This document shows, piece by piece, positions 24,752 to 32,471 of a stretch of 64,000 nucleotides of DNA (position 1 is the first letter of the stretch; every line of letters starts with the position of its first letter). This DNA is from an uncultured Sutterella sp. (lineage in GTDB: Bacteria > Pseudomonadota > Gammaproteobacteria > Burkholderiales > Burkholderiaceae_F), in the NCBI GenBank assembly GCA_905213905.1, contig CAJMKD010000005.1, positions 1 through 64,000 of the forward strand, in the 5' to 3' direction. The notes under the pieces are model-generated. The model saw only the letters and a list, made by a program, of their open reading frames with translations. It was not told the origin of the DNA and searched no databases. A program made the translations under genes and the position numbers.

Positions 24752-25307
24752 GCAGCCTCCTCTGCTTTTCTGCAAGTGCCGCCCGTGCTTTCGGCAGGCT
24801 TTCGCGGCCGTTCTTTGCGGCTGCCCTGATGATGTTCTCCCGGCACTGGGCGCGATACTCCGCCAGCTTCTTTCTGCTGACATACGGCGACTTCTTGTCA
24901 CCGCCCGGACGATGAAGCTCGCCGTCGGCGTCGAGCAAATCGCAGACAAGGAGCGCAAGCTTCTTCTGCGACTTCTCCGACATGCCGAAAGACGTGTCGC
25001 CCGTCTCGAGGATGTAGGCGTAGATGAGCGCCCTCATGTCCGCTTCTGATGCCCCCAAGTCCCGACAGGCTTGGATGAAGTTGCGCTTGGCGTAGCCCAC
25101 CCTCGATGCCTTCGATAAGTACGTGTTGAGCGATGTCTTGCTCTTGTAGCCCATCGCGATCGACAGTTCAGGGAAAGAGAGGCCGAGGTGCTTGAGCACC
25201 ATCTTGGCGACGATGTAGAAAGAGCTGCCGTAGTCGTAGACCGCCCGATACTCCTCGTCTGAAGAGGCAATCGCCATCGCGCCGTCTTTTCGAATGATTG
25301 TTCTCAT
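24729..25307 (-). CDS. Unknown early protein with possible helix-turn-helix
   Basis: 192 residues, mostly helical. HLGLSFPELSIAMGYKSKTS followed by LNTYLSKASRVGYAKRNFIQ looks like a DNA-binding helix-turn-helix; the C-terminus is basic (LPKARAALAEKQRRLREQKS). I do not recognise a family. The place among minus-strand early genes suggests a regulator or replication accessory. Confidence 0.5.
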   Translation of the reverse strand: MRTIIRKDGAMAIASSDEEYRAVYDYGSSFYIVAKMVLKHLGLSFPELSIAMGYKSKTSLNTYLSKASRVGYAKRNFIQACRDLGASEADMRALIYAYILETGDTSFGMSEKSQKKLALLVCDLLDADGELHRPGGDKKSPYVSRKKLAEYRAQCRENIIRAAAKNGRESLPKARAALAEKQRRLREQKSAN

Positions 25308-25594
25308 TTCTTCTGCTCGTAGTACTCAAGCGCCTTGATGCGCTGATCAACTGTCTTCTTGTCTGCGGCCTCGAAAAAGTCGCAGTGGTGTGGCATGACG
25401 ATGTCCTGAAGGACCGCCCACTTGCCGCCTATGTGCCAGCGGTCGTCGTCGCAGTAGCCCTTCTTGATCCGGAAGAGCCACGCACGTCTGTCCCGCGACT
25501 GGCCTGCGAACTTCCGGCACTCGATGCAAGCGTGCTTCTCGGATTCCGGCTCTGGCGGCGGCATGAGGTCGCTGAATAGGCTGCCTTCTTTCAT
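25304..25594 (-). CDS. Small Cys-containing phage protein, unknown
   Basis: 96 residues from ATG 25594. KHACIECRKFAGQSRDRRAW has a CxxC pair, and a later GYCDDDRW and HHCDFF could complete a zinc site. Such proteins are common in phage early operons without known role. Four-base overlaps on both sides. Confidence 0.5.
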   Translation of the reverse strand: MKEGSLFSDLMPPPEPESEKHACIECRKFAGQSRDRRAWLFRIKKGYCDDDRWHIGGKWAVLQDIVMPHHCDFFEAADKKTVDQRIKALEYYEQKK

Positions 25595-25902
25595 TCGGCC
25601 TCCGGATTTGATGCGCACCACTTCGGCTGCCCCAGCCAGCGCCTGCACAGCTCTCGGTACGTCTTGAAAGCCTTCAAGTTCTCGAAGGCCTCACGCTCTC
25701 CCAGGAGTTCGATCAGTGTTTCGATGCAGACCGAGAGATCGGCCAGCTCTTCGACGAAGTGTTGCCTGTCTTCATCCGACTGCGTCTCCTCGTAGTCCAT
25801 GCGTGCGGCCAGCGCTTCTTCCCACTCCTCGGCCAGCTTGTCGATGCGGGCAGAGAGGCCGTCTGCGCGGGCGATCTGCTTGTATGCGGACAAAAGTTTC
25901 AT
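25591..25902 (-). CDS. MazG-like nucleotide pyrophosphohydrolase family protein
   Basis: 103 residues. KLAEEWEEALAARMDYEE followed by EELADLSVCIETLIELLG resembles the ExxE...ExxD metal-binding helices of MazG-like enzymes. Phage MazG-like proteins are thought to change nucleotide or alarmone pools during infection. The call rests on this motif only. Confidence 0.55.
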   Translation of the reverse strand: MKLLSAYKQIARADGLSARIDKLAEEWEEALAARMDYEETQSDEDRQHFVEELADLSVCIETLIELLGEREAFENLKAFKTYRELCRRWLGQPKWCASNPEAE

Positions 25903-26144
25903 TTCCCACTCCAGTAACCGATGTCACTCCGGTAGTCGTCTATTTCGACTGTCTTCAATTGCTCTCTCAGCTCTCTGCGCTTTTCTCGCAAGCGGCACAG
26001 ATTGACCAGAGCCTCGATATAGACGGCAGCCGATGAGGTAGTCGGGCGACGTTCAATCCGTCTTTTGATTTCCATTAGCTCGTTTTCGATCTGGGCAAGA
26101 CGTTCGAGCAGATACTCTCGTCGCATTTGCTTGAATGACTCCAT
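25899..26144 (-). CDS. Small coiled-coil protein, unknown
   Basis: 81 residues, almost wholly charged helix (LLERLAQIENELMEIKRRIE, LCRLREKRRELREQLKTVEI), predicted coiled coil. Four-base overlap with the MazG-like gene after it. Function unknown. Confidence 0.5.
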   Translation of the reverse strand: MESFKQMRREYLLERLAQIENELMEIKRRIERRPTTSSAAVYIEALVNLCRLREKRRELREQLKTVEIDDYRSDIGYWSGK

Positions 26145-26153
26145 CTCTGCCTC

Positions 26154-26678
26154 CTAAAAAGGAACTTCCTCGTCGGTCATCGGTCGCGGGCCTTCGACTC
26201 GAATTGCCATCTCGGTCTCATACGGTTCGCCGTTCTGGTACCGGATGAACTGGGTGTTGAACCATGTGATCCAGTCCTCGACCGGCTTTGGGAAAGGGCT
26301 CTCTTCGAGGCCGGAAACCACCTCAAGCGTCCGTCTGCACCAGCAATCGAAAGGAAGGTCGTCTCGCTTCGGCACCTTCCACTTACCGATCCAACTGGGC
26401 GCTCTGCCTGCAACGCCGTACGTGTAGATGTGCGGCATGATCACCTCGCGCGACATAGGCAGCCCCTTTCGCTCGAAGTAGTCGAGCCGCACACGCTCGA
26501 GCGGACTCAAGATGTGCCATGCGTACTCATGAAGGAAGATGGAGGTCCACACCCCTCGCAGTTGCAGGACCATGTCAGGCAGCTTCACCTTGTTCCTGCG
26601 AACTGCTTCCAAGTAGCGCTGCTGAGGCGTGTACTTGCCGCTGTACCAGAGCTCGAGTCGGTCGTCGATCGTCAGCAT
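26154..26678 (-). CDS. Unknown early phage protein
   Basis: 174 residues from ATG 26678 (MLTIDDRLELWYSGKYTPQQ), overlapping the DnaC-like gene end by seven bases. Trp/Tyr-rich (LRGVWTSIFLHEYAWHILSP) with DCWCRRTLEVV in the middle. The start resembles small proteins found beside phage replication loaders, but I do not recognise a family. Confidence 0.5.
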   Translation of the reverse strand: MLTIDDRLELWYSGKYTPQQRYLEAVRRNKVKLPDMVLQLRGVWTSIFLHEYAWHILSPLERVRLDYFERKGLPMSREVIMPHIYTYGVAGRAPSWIGKWKVPKRDDLPFDCWCRRTLEVVSGLEESPFPKPVEDWITWFNTQFIRYQNGEPYETEMAIRVEGPRPMTDEEVPF

Positions 26679-27517
26679 TTCCCACCCCTGAAGATGTCCT
26701 GTGCGTTCCTGCGCCTCAGCGAATTCGCCTCTCGGCGGTCCTCCCAGGTGCAGACGATCGGATAAAGAGATCCGGAGAAGCGCGACGAGAGTCGCTCGCC
26801 AGCGTCTTCGCGGGATCGGAGAGGATCCATGTTTGACGTGACGACCGTCGGTAGTCCGGCCTCTATACGCATGTCGATAACCTGCTGAAGCCGGCTCCGT
26901 CTGGCGACGGACCAAGAATCTGCGCCCACATCGTCGATGACGAGGCAGGAGACGCCAGCGATCAGCTCGCGAAGCTTCGTGCGCGAGATCGATAGGTCGG
27001 AGCTGAAGTCCGGCGTGTAGAGGTCGAAAAGCTCGATAGCAGGGATGAAGAAGCCAGGCATTCTTGCCGCCCGCAGTTCCGCGAGGATGCCTTTAGCGAG
27101 GTGCGTCTTGCCCGTTCCGCACTTGCCGACGAGGAGGATTCCCGCAGCCGAGTCCTTCTTGGTAATGACGCGGTCGAGAAGCATCGTCGCGAAGTCTCGG
27201 CAGATCTCCACCGCCTTCTTCTGCTCCGGACGTGTACACTCGTAGCTGTCGAGCGTCACGCTCTTGCCGCTTGGCTGAGTGATCCACGGAAGCGCTTCTG
27301 CGAGGACCTTGAATCGACGCTCGAAAAGGTCCCTCACGTCTTCGCGCTTTCTGGCGGCTTCTTCAGCCGCTTTCTTCTTCAGATGGGCCGCCTGCTCAGC
27401 AGATTGCTTGGCTCGCGTCTCTTCCGCAGCGCGCCCGTCTACCTCCGCCCAGTTTTTCTGCTGAGCATGAAGCTGTTCGATCTTTTTCTTCAGCGAATCG
27501 CTTATCACGCCTTTCAT
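26672..27517 (-). CDS. DnaC-like replicative helicase loader
   Basis: 281 residues. A long charged N-terminal helix (AKQSAEQAAHLKKKAAEEAA) is followed by an AAA+ domain: Walker A LLVGKCGTGKTHLAKG near 130, Walker B CLVIDDVGAD near 195, sensor VVTSNMDP near 230, and RLSSRFSGSLYPI with the Arg finger. It loads host DnaB at the phage origin with the initiator encoded directly upstream (stop and start share bases). Confidence 0.85.
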   Translation of the reverse strand: MKGVISDSLKKKIEQLHAQQKNWAEVDGRAAEETRAKQSAEQAAHLKKKAAEEAARKREDVRDLFERRFKVLAEALPWITQPSGKSVTLDSYECTRPEQKKAVEICRDFATMLLDRVITKKDSAAGILLVGKCGTGKTHLAKGILAELRAARMPGFFIPAIELFDLYTPDFSSDLSISRTKLRELIAGVSCLVIDDVGADSWSVARRSRLQQVIDMRIEAGLPTVVTSNMDPLRSREDAGERLSSRFSGSLYPIVCTWEDRREANSLRRRNAQDIFRGGKC

Positions 27518-28287
27518 CAGTACTCTCCCGTCAGCCAGGCGTCGTAGTTCACTTCCTGGCGCTTGGATTTGGTCTTAAGAACCGGCTTTCGCTTCCAGTC
27601 CGGTGCGTCTCTGTACGAGCGGACGTTCGTCTGCCACGTCTTGCACCAGTCAAGCTTCACGGCATTGCTTCCTGCCTTCGATGTCCAGTAGTCGCGGAAG
27701 TCTGCCCAGACTCGATCCGGATCCAAGTCCGGATCCTCCTGCTCGCAGTACCTGCGCCACTCTTCCGGCAGTGCCTCGATCGAAAGCCGCTCCCCGCGCT
27801 TGCGTGCTGCCTTTGAGGGTGAAGCTGCTTCCGTTCTTTCCGCCTCTTCCCCCTGCAAAGGGGGTAAGGGGGTATGTATTGGTTCTTGGTTCTTGGTTAT
27901 TGGTTCTTGGTTAAGGTTTTTTTGGGTTTCGTTTAAAAACCCACCTGAAACCATCTGGGTTTCTGTTGGGTTTTGGATTTTGCGAGGACGCCCACCCTTC
28001 CGGCCGTTTACGCGATTCCGTTCTGCTTTCGCCTGATAGTCTGCGATCACGTCGGCCATCGGTGCATAAATCCACCCTTCCTCGGTTTCCTCAAACAGCG
28101 CTTTCAGCAAACCGTTGGCTTTTTCAAATCGCTCACCTTGAAAAGCCAAAGAAACCCAGTCGGTTTTTATGGGTTTCTCTGTGCTCATGTACCTGTCGAG
28201 CAAGCGCACAAAAAGACCGACGCTCGCATCGTCCAGGTACTGGGTAGCGACAGCAAAATCGCCGATGTTGTGCGGGTAAAAGTTCAT
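27517..28287 (-). CDS. Phage replication initiator, DUF1376 type
   Basis: 256 residues. The N-terminus (MNFYPHNIGDFAVATQYLDD, GLFVRLLDRYMSTEKPI) is the DUF1376/YdaU domain; a basic NRVNGRKGGRPRK follows near 95. The middle NQEPITKNQEP is encoded by five tandem 7-bp repeats, the likely origin. The C-terminus (LPEEWRRYCEQEDPDLDPDR, WCKTWQTNVRSYRD) resembles lambda O-like ends that contact the loader. Transcribed from the cro side. Confidence 0.82.
   Translation of the reverse strand: MNFYPHNIGDFAVATQYLDDASVGLFVRLLDRYMSTEKPIKTDWVSLAFQGERFEKANGLLKALFEETEEGWIYAPMADVIADYQAKAERNRVNGRKGGRPRKIQNPTETQMVSGGFLNETQKNLNQEPITKNQEPIHTPLPPLQGEEAERTEAASPSKAARKRGERLSIEALPEEWRRYCEQEDPDLDPDRVWADFRDYWTSKAGSNAVKLDWCKTWQTNVRSYRDAPDWKRKPVLKTKSKRQEVNYDAWLTGEY
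27879..27913. repeat. Five tandem 7-bp iterons, likely phage replication origin
   Basis: TTGGTTC, TTGGTTC, TTGGTTA, TTGGTTC, TTGGTTA follow each other without gaps inside the initiator gene. An AT-rich, T-tract region (27914-27985) follows. Origin iterons inside the initiator gene are known from lambda O and similar phages. Confidence 0.75.
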
Positions 28288-28302
28288 AACCCTCTCCTCG
28301 GC

Positions 28303-28539
28303 TCAGAAGTCAAGAATCTCCGACTTCTTCATCACCGGGAGCGTGCGGTACCGCTCCCGCAAGAAAAGAACCCAAGGACGAGGAATGCCGCCACCGCGCC
28401 AGTCAGAGACTGACGCAGGTCTGATGCCGCAAAGCTTGGCGACTGCATTCGTCCCTCCCAAGTTATCGATCACCGCATTTGAAGCCTCGGACGATAGGCG
28501 TTTCGGCGGCATTTCCGGTTTTTTACGATCCATGAGCAT
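28303..28539 (-). CDS. Cro/YdaS-like repressor
   Basis: 78 residues (or 76 from the second ATG at 28533). Helix-turn-helix in SNAVIDNLGGTNAVAKLCGI, PASVSDWRGGGIPRPWVLFL, as in YdaS/Cro proteins of lambdoid phages. Divergent from the LexA-like repressor, with operators between. First gene of the leftward early operon. Confidence 0.8.
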   Translation of the reverse strand: MLMDRKKPEMPPKRLSSEASNAVIDNLGGTNAVAKLCGIRPASVSDWRGGGIPRPWVLFLRERYRTLPVMKKSEILDF

Positions 28540-28651
28540 TACCTAACTTGAAGCGTAATTTTTATTTACGCCCCATTATATGGCATACCTAACTCAACTG
28601 TGCAAGCAATGCCCATAGAATTGTTAGAACTTCCTAACTAAGAGGCTCGCT
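28540..28651. promoter_or_regulatory. Early control region with operators between cro and repressor
   Basis: Three copies of CCTAACT lie at 28542-28548, 28588-28594 and 28633-28639; the last forms an inverted repeat GTTAG-N6-CTAAC (28623-28638). On the minus strand a perfect -10 TATAAT (28575-28580) with TTGCAC as -35 (28600-28605, 19-base spacer) would drive cro, and the middle CCTAACT sits inside this spacer. Repressor binding there would block leftward transcription. Confidence 0.65.
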
Positions 28652-29353
28652 ATGACAACACTCGCCGAAAGAATGACAGCCGCGCTGGAATCCGCTCAAG
28701 AAGTCGCGCCGTACAAGTCCAAAGCTGGCCTTGCTAAGGCCGCCAATGTTCGACCGGCCTCAGTGACCGATTGGTTCAAAGGAAGGACTAAGACCCTTAC
28801 ATACGAAAACGCCGTCAAGGCAGCAGCCTATTTGGATGTGAACGCTGAATGGCTGATAAATGGCACTGGCGACATGCACTCACCCTCGGTCGAAGCATTC
28901 GACAGCGACGACGAACTGGATGAGGATGAATTTGTAGAAATCCCCGAGTACGAAGCAAAGTGCGCGGCCGGTGATCGTTGCGCGGTCTACTTCGAAGAGC
29001 TGAAGGATTCAATCAAGGCGCGGTATCGCAGAAGCTGGTTCCAAGCTCGCCAGATCAACCCTCAGAACTGCCGCAGATTCAAAGTTCACGGTACTTCGAT
29101 GGAACCCTTCATCTGGGACGGCGACACAATCTTGGTCGATTGCACGCCCCAGGCAATCATGGGCGGGAAGACTTATGCCTTCATGCTTCGCGGAGATATG
29201 CGCGTCAAGATGCTCTACCCACTCATGAAAGGGCAGCTTCTGGTTAAGTCCCTCAATCCAGATGTGCCGGATGAAACTTTAGGAGAAGAAGATCTGGACA
29301 CATTTCAACTGATTGGCCGCGTCCGCGATCGATCTGGCGACGCGAAGCTATAA
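28652..29353 (+). CDS. LexA/CI-like phage repressor (S24 peptidase)
   Basis: 233 residues. N-terminal helix-turn-helix (KAGLAKAANVRPASVTDWFK). Acidic linker (DSDDELDEDEFVEI), then the S24 domain: KCAAGDRC near 108-115 offers an Ala-Gly cleavage site, VHGTSMEPFIWDGDTILVD holds the catalytic Ser, and MRVKMLYPL the Lys. Self-cleavage with RecA would induce the prophage after DNA damage. ATG 28652 follows AAGAGG. A terminator follows the gene. Confidence 0.9.
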   Translation: MTTLAERMTAALESAQEVAPYKSKAGLAKAANVRPASVTDWFKGRTKTLTYENAVKAAAYLDVNAEWLINGTGDMHSPSVEAFDSDDELDEDEFVEIPEYEAKCAAGDRCAVYFEELKDSIKARYRRSWFQARQINPQNCRRFKVHGTSMEPFIWDGDTILVDCTPQAIMGGKTYAFMLRGDMRVKMLYPLMKGQLLVKSLNPDVPDETLGEEDLDTFQLIGRVRDRSGDAKL

Positions 29354-29378
29354 ACCCACCTTTTACGACTCGCCATAC

Positions 29379-29406
29379 AACCCCGCCTTCGTGCGGGGTT
29401 TTCTTT
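29379..29406 (+). terminator. Rho-independent terminator after the repressor gene
   Basis: AACCCCGC, six-base loop, GCGGGGTT, then TTCTTTT. Separates repressor mRNA from the early operon behind it. Confidence 0.85.
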
Positions 29407-29448
29407 TGCCTTAAATCAAATCCGCATTAGATTCACCTTACTTTGGTC

Positions 29449-29478
29449 TTTACGGTCTAGTTAGTTCTGCCTTACTAT
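29449..29478 (+). promoter_or_regulatory. Candidate rightward early promoter with operator half-site
   Basis: TTTACG (29449-29454) and TACTAT (29473-29478) with an 18-base spacer. AGTTAG, complement of the CTAACT core of the operators near cro, lies in the spacer at 29459-29464. Both hexamers are imperfect. A start near 29485 would place the stem-loops at the very 5' end of the transcript. Confidence 0.35.
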
Positions 29479-29485
29479 TCTTCTT

Positions 29486-29687
29486 ACGGTACGGCGCAAC
29501 GATCAGTTGCGGTACTCCTTACCGTTAATCACCTAAACGCCTCGGCTCATGGTGAACGAAGAGGTGAGAGACCTCGGACCGGAACGATCTGCGCACGGCA
29601 GCGCAGGGACTGCGAGTGAGGAGGCGCGACCCAGGCCTCAACCCTGCCACGAGGCTCACTGTGCCCCAGGCTGCGTAACGACCGCAG
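29486..29687 (+). ncRNA. Candidate structured leader RNA
   Basis: Five perfect stems in a row: ACGGTA/TACCGT (29486-29525) with inner GCAAC/GTTGC; GAGGT/ACCTC (29561-29575); TGCGC/GCGCA (29590-29605); AGTGAG/CTCACT (29615-29660) enclosing GAGGC/GCCTC; CTGCG/CGCAG (29671-29687). No protein reading fits. It could be an antitermination RNA of the HK022 put kind or a regulatory RNA; no known family was recognised. Confidence 0.45.
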
Positions 29688-29793
29688 ACGGCGGCAGGGA
29701 GAAGGCCAATTGAAGCGCATCGACGAGAACACAGAACCAGAAAGCTCGGTGCGCTTCCGTGGGTTTTCTCAACTTTCCTTTCAGGAGAGTGGC

Positions 29794-29907
29794 ATGAAAA
29801 AGATTCTTTACGCCATCTGGTGGATGGCCTGGACGGTCGGCGGAACGCTCGCCGCCATCGGCCTCTACGAGATCACTAAGCCGCTTTTCGCGGCACTTGG
29901 GGCATGA
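29794..29907 (+). CDS. Small membrane protein, unknown
   Basis: 37 residues: MKKILYAIWWMAWTVGGTLA, then AIGLYEITKPLFAALGA. One membrane span after a Lys start. ATG 29794 follows AGGAGAG. Small single-span proteins of this kind start many phage early operons and may act on the host membrane; no function can be given. Confidence 0.6.
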   Translation: MKKILYAIWWMAWTVGGTLAAIGLYEITKPLFAALGA

Positions 29908-29908
29908 C

Positions 29909-30187
29909 ATGAAAAAGCATGACGACTGCATGAACGCCCGCGAGCTTCTTGCGGACATGACCGCTTTTCTTCTTGAGCCGCGCGACTGCTTCCTCAACTG
30001 GGAGCAGGTAGCCAAGCGGATCGAGGACGGCATCACTTACGGACATCTCACGCCGTGGCACTTAGCGGCCATCGGCATGGCGTACAGCTCCGACACCGGA
30101 GTCGCCCCCGACAGAGACGCAGCCCCCTGCCATGCAGTGGTGAGCTACTGCAACAGCATCGTGAAGCAGACGGAGGACTTCGAATGA
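29909..30187 (+). CDS. Small early protein, unknown
   Basis: 92 residues from ATG 29909 (MKKHDDCMNARELLADMTAF). LNWEQVAKRIEDGITYGHLT suggests a small helical domain. The end overlaps the next start by four bases (ATGA). Family not recognised. Confidence 0.55.
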   Translation: MKKHDDCMNARELLADMTAFLLEPRDCFLNWEQVAKRIEDGITYGHLTPWHLAAIGMAYSSDTGVAPDRDAAPCHAVVSYCNSIVKQTEDFE

Positions 30188-30417
30188 TCGACGACTACGA
30201 CATCGACTGGGCCTATCAGGTGCTCCTCGAGCACTACAGCTACGAAGAGATCTACTTCGTGGACAAGTGGGAGGTGCGGATGGAGCTGATCCGCCGACGC
30301 CTTCTTCAGTATCCGGGCGAACCGAACCTTCTCGCTCTCACCGACCGAGAGCTGGACGACTTCACGGCAGCGCTCAATCGCGGTCTCAAAGAGATTGAAG
30401 CGGAGGAGGCTGCATGA
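30184..30417 (+). CDS. Small acidic early protein, unknown
   Basis: 77 residues, strongly acidic (IDDYDIDWAYQVLLEHYSYE at the start, LKEIEAEEAA at the end), helical. Coupled by ATGA to the genes on both sides. Acidic, compact phage proteins are sometimes DNA mimics; nothing beyond charge suggests it here. Confidence 0.55.
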   Translation: MIDDYDIDWAYQVLLEHYSYEEIYFVDKWEVRMELIRRRLLQYPGEPNLLALTDRELDDFTAALNRGLKEIEAEEAA

Positions 30418-30575
30418 GCGCCGCCAACCCAAAGCGCAGACGACGCGGCCATCACTACACCCAGCGTCGGCTGGGGTCAGGCCGCTTGAGTTCACCGGCC
30501 GCACCGTCTGCACCCATCCCCTTCATCAAGAGACTGATGGCAGTGCTTGCGCTGCCCTTCAGAGCCTTTAGATGA
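30414..30575 (+). CDS. Very small basic protein, unknown
   Basis: 53 residues, start MSAANPKRRRRGHHYTQRRL, then a Pro/Ala linker and a hydrophobic end (FIKRLMAVLALPFRAF) that could be an amphipathic or membrane helix. Start and stop each overlap a neighbour as ATGA, which supports translation despite the length. Confidence 0.5.
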   Translation: MSAANPKRRRRGHHYTQRRLGSGRLSSPAAPSAPIPFIKRLMAVLALPFRAFR

Positions 30576-30934
30576 AGCCCATCAACCCTTGCTTGGAAAT
30601 TTTCACCATGTTCTACGAGCCTTACAACGACATCCCCTGGTATCTCGACGGCGACGCTGCCGGACAAGACGCAGCCGCAATCGCCAAATCACGCGGAGGC
30701 CAGCCGCATCACGTCACGGTCGAAGAGCTGCAGCGCTTCCTCGGCGTGAAGCCTTCGCCCCTCGACGAGACCGAGTGGGAGGTCTACTGCGACGGCGTGA
30801 ATGCCGCCGCCGACGAGCTGATCCGCCGCAACTGGGACGCGGCCGAGATGGATGACTGCATCCGCGACTTCTATGCGACCTACGGCAAGGCATCGCCCTT
30901 CTACGAGCCGCTTATCGACAACGTCCCGTTCTAA
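30572..30934 (+). CDS. Acidic early protein, unknown
   Basis: 120 residues; FYEPYNDIPWYLDGDAAGQD, HHVTVEELQRFLGVKPSPLD, ADELIRRNWDAAEMDDCIRD. Mixed helical, acidic. A later ATG at 30608 is possible but neither start has a strong signal; the ATGA overlap favours 30572. A GCCCGC/GCGGGC hairpin follows the stop. Confidence 0.55.
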   Translation: MKPINPCLEIFTMFYEPYNDIPWYLDGDAAGQDAAAIAKSRGGQPHHVTVEELQRFLGVKPSPLDETEWEVYCDGVNAAADELIRRNWDAAEMDDCIRDFYATYGKASPFYEPLIDNVPF

Positions 30935-31052
30935 CCGTCTTCTGCCCGCTTCGGCGGGCGCATCCAAAAGCCGCTCGCTCGACTTCTACTGCAACGCGAA
31001 TCCCCTGGGCGGGCGGCTTCCGAATGCTCACCCCTTTCATACGGAGACACAC

Positions 31053-31973
31053 ATGGCACTGACCTTCAAGAAGGCGAAGCGCTCTCTTGCTCGACTTCGC
31101 CTGGCACTTCAGGGCACGAGCGGATCCGGCAAGACCTACAGCGCACTTCTGCTCGCCAAAGGCCTCGGCGGAAAGATCGCAGTGATCGACACGGAGCGCT
31201 CTTCTGCTTCGCTCTACGCAGACCTTCCGGAAATGCCGGATTTCGACACGCTCGACCTCGAGCCTCCCTATTCCCCTGAGCGCTACGTCGAAGCCATCAA
31301 GGCTGCCGAAGAGGCAGGCTACGACGTGCTCATCATCGACTCGATCACGCACGAATGGAGCGGCCAGGGCGGATGCCTTGAGCTGAACGACCAGATCGCC
31401 CGAACCCGCTTTCGCGGCAATACTTGGTCGGCTTGGTCTGAGACCACTCCCCGGCACCGTCGCTTCGTCGATGCGATGCTCGCCAGCCGTTGCCACATCA
31501 TCGCGACGATGCGCACCAAGGCAGCCATCGTCCAGGAAGAAGGCGATCGCGGCCGCAAGACCATGAAGAAGGTTAGCGACAAGGCAGAGCAGCGCGACGG
31601 GATGGACTTTGAGTTCACCATCGTCTTCGACCTTGACGCCATCGACCATCTGGCGACGGCCTCCAAGGACCGCTCGTCGCTCTTCAAGGATCCCGTCCAG
31701 CTGTCGGAAGAAGTCGGCAAGAAGATCGCCGCCTGGCTGAGCACGGCACAGCCGGAACCGAAGCCGGAGCCACAGCCGGACGCGACTGCGAAGTACGAGG
31801 AACTGGCAGAAAAGCTCTACGCCGCAGACAACCGCGCACAGCTGTCGGAAGCAGCCTCTGCGATTGCCGCAGCGGGCGTCACTGGCGAAGAGCGAGATCG
31901 ACTTCTCGCCATCTACAGGCAGAAGAAGCAGGAATTTACCGAACTGGAGGCCATCGCCTCCGAAGGAAACTAA
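31053..31973 (+). CDS. Sak4-like recombinase ATPase
   Basis: 306 residues from ATG 31053, after GGAGAC. RecA-like core: Walker A ALQGTSGSGKTYSALLLAKG near 19, VIDTERSSASLY, Walker B YDVLIIDSITHEWSG near 95, then CHIIATMRTKAAIVQ. C-terminal Pro/Glu linker and helical tail. Sak4-type proteins anneal single strands and need the SSB encoded next, one base after the stop. This is the recombination module of the early operon. Confidence 0.8.
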   Translation: MALTFKKAKRSLARLRLALQGTSGSGKTYSALLLAKGLGGKIAVIDTERSSASLYADLPEMPDFDTLDLEPPYSPERYVEAIKAAEEAGYDVLIIDSITHEWSGQGGCLELNDQIARTRFRGNTWSAWSETTPRHRRFVDAMLASRCHIIATMRTKAAIVQEEGDRGRKTMKKVSDKAEQRDGMDFEFTIVFDLDAIDHLATASKDRSSLFKDPVQLSEEVGKKIAAWLSTAQPEPKPEPQPDATAKYEELAEKLYAADNRAQLSEAASAIAAAGVTGEERDRLLAIYRQKKQEFTELEAIASEGN

Positions 31974-32402
31974 ATGGCTTATCTGAACTTAGCCCAGATC
32001 ATCGGGAATCTGGGCCGCGACCCCGACTACTTTGAGCCGGAAGGCAAGCAGCCTTTCGCCAACCTCTCGGTGGCGACCACCCGCCGCTATCGCGGACAGG
32101 ACGGCCAGACTCGGGAAGAGACCGAGTGGCATCGAATCGTCGTCTACGGCACTACTGCAACCAACTGTCAGCGCTACCTGCGCCAAGGTTCGCCCGTCTA
32201 CGTGTCCGGCCGACTTCGCACGCGCAAGTACACCGACAAGTCAGGCGTCGAGCGCTACACCACCGAGATCATCGCGCAAGACGTGCAGTTCCTCTCGAGC
32301 GGCCAGCGTGACGCTGCCCCCGCTCGTCAGGCCCAGCCTGCACAGCCGGCACAGCGTCGAGCTGCCCCAGCAGATGACTTCAGCTCCGACGTGCCTTTTT
32401 GA
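31974..32402 (+). CDS. ssb: Single-stranded DNA-binding protein
   Basis: 142 residues. OB fold: LNLAQIIGNLGRDPDYFEPE, FANLSVATTRRYRGQDGQTR, EETEWHRIVVYG, and YVSGRLRTRKYTDKSGVERY. Gln/Ala/Pro linker and the acidic tip DDFSSDVPF, which docks partner proteins in SSBs. Phage SSB paired with the Sak4-like ATPase. Confidence 0.92.
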   Translation: MAYLNLAQIIGNLGRDPDYFEPEGKQPFANLSVATTRRYRGQDGQTREETEWHRIVVYGTTATNCQRYLRQGSPVYVSGRLRTRKYTDKSGVERYTTEIIAQDVQFLSSGQRDAAPARQAQPAQPAQRRAAPADDFSSDVPF

Positions 32403-32448
32403 TAGGCACACCAGGCAAGTCCTCGACTTCTACCGAACCTGAACGGAG

Positions 32449-32471
32449 GCCGCCCGCGAGGCGGCATTTTT
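32449..32471 (+). terminator. Terminator-like hairpin directly before the Gp157-like gene
   Basis: GCCGCC, loop CGCGA, GGCGGC, then A and TTTTT, with the ATG of the next gene at 32472. The only nearby GGAGG (32445-32449) is on the far side of the hairpin, 22 bases from the ATG. It may end transcription partly or, when folded, bring ribosome-binding site and start together. Confidence 0.55.

Larger units (their letters stand above)
29354..29793 (+). other. Non-coding leader region of the rightward early operon
   Basis: 440 bases without a convincing gene. It holds the repressor terminator, a candidate early promoter (29449-29478) and five consecutive stem-loops (29486-29687); the last 100 bases lead into the ribosome-binding site of the 37-residue protein at 29794. 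Open frames here are short and lack start signals. Confidence 0.7.
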
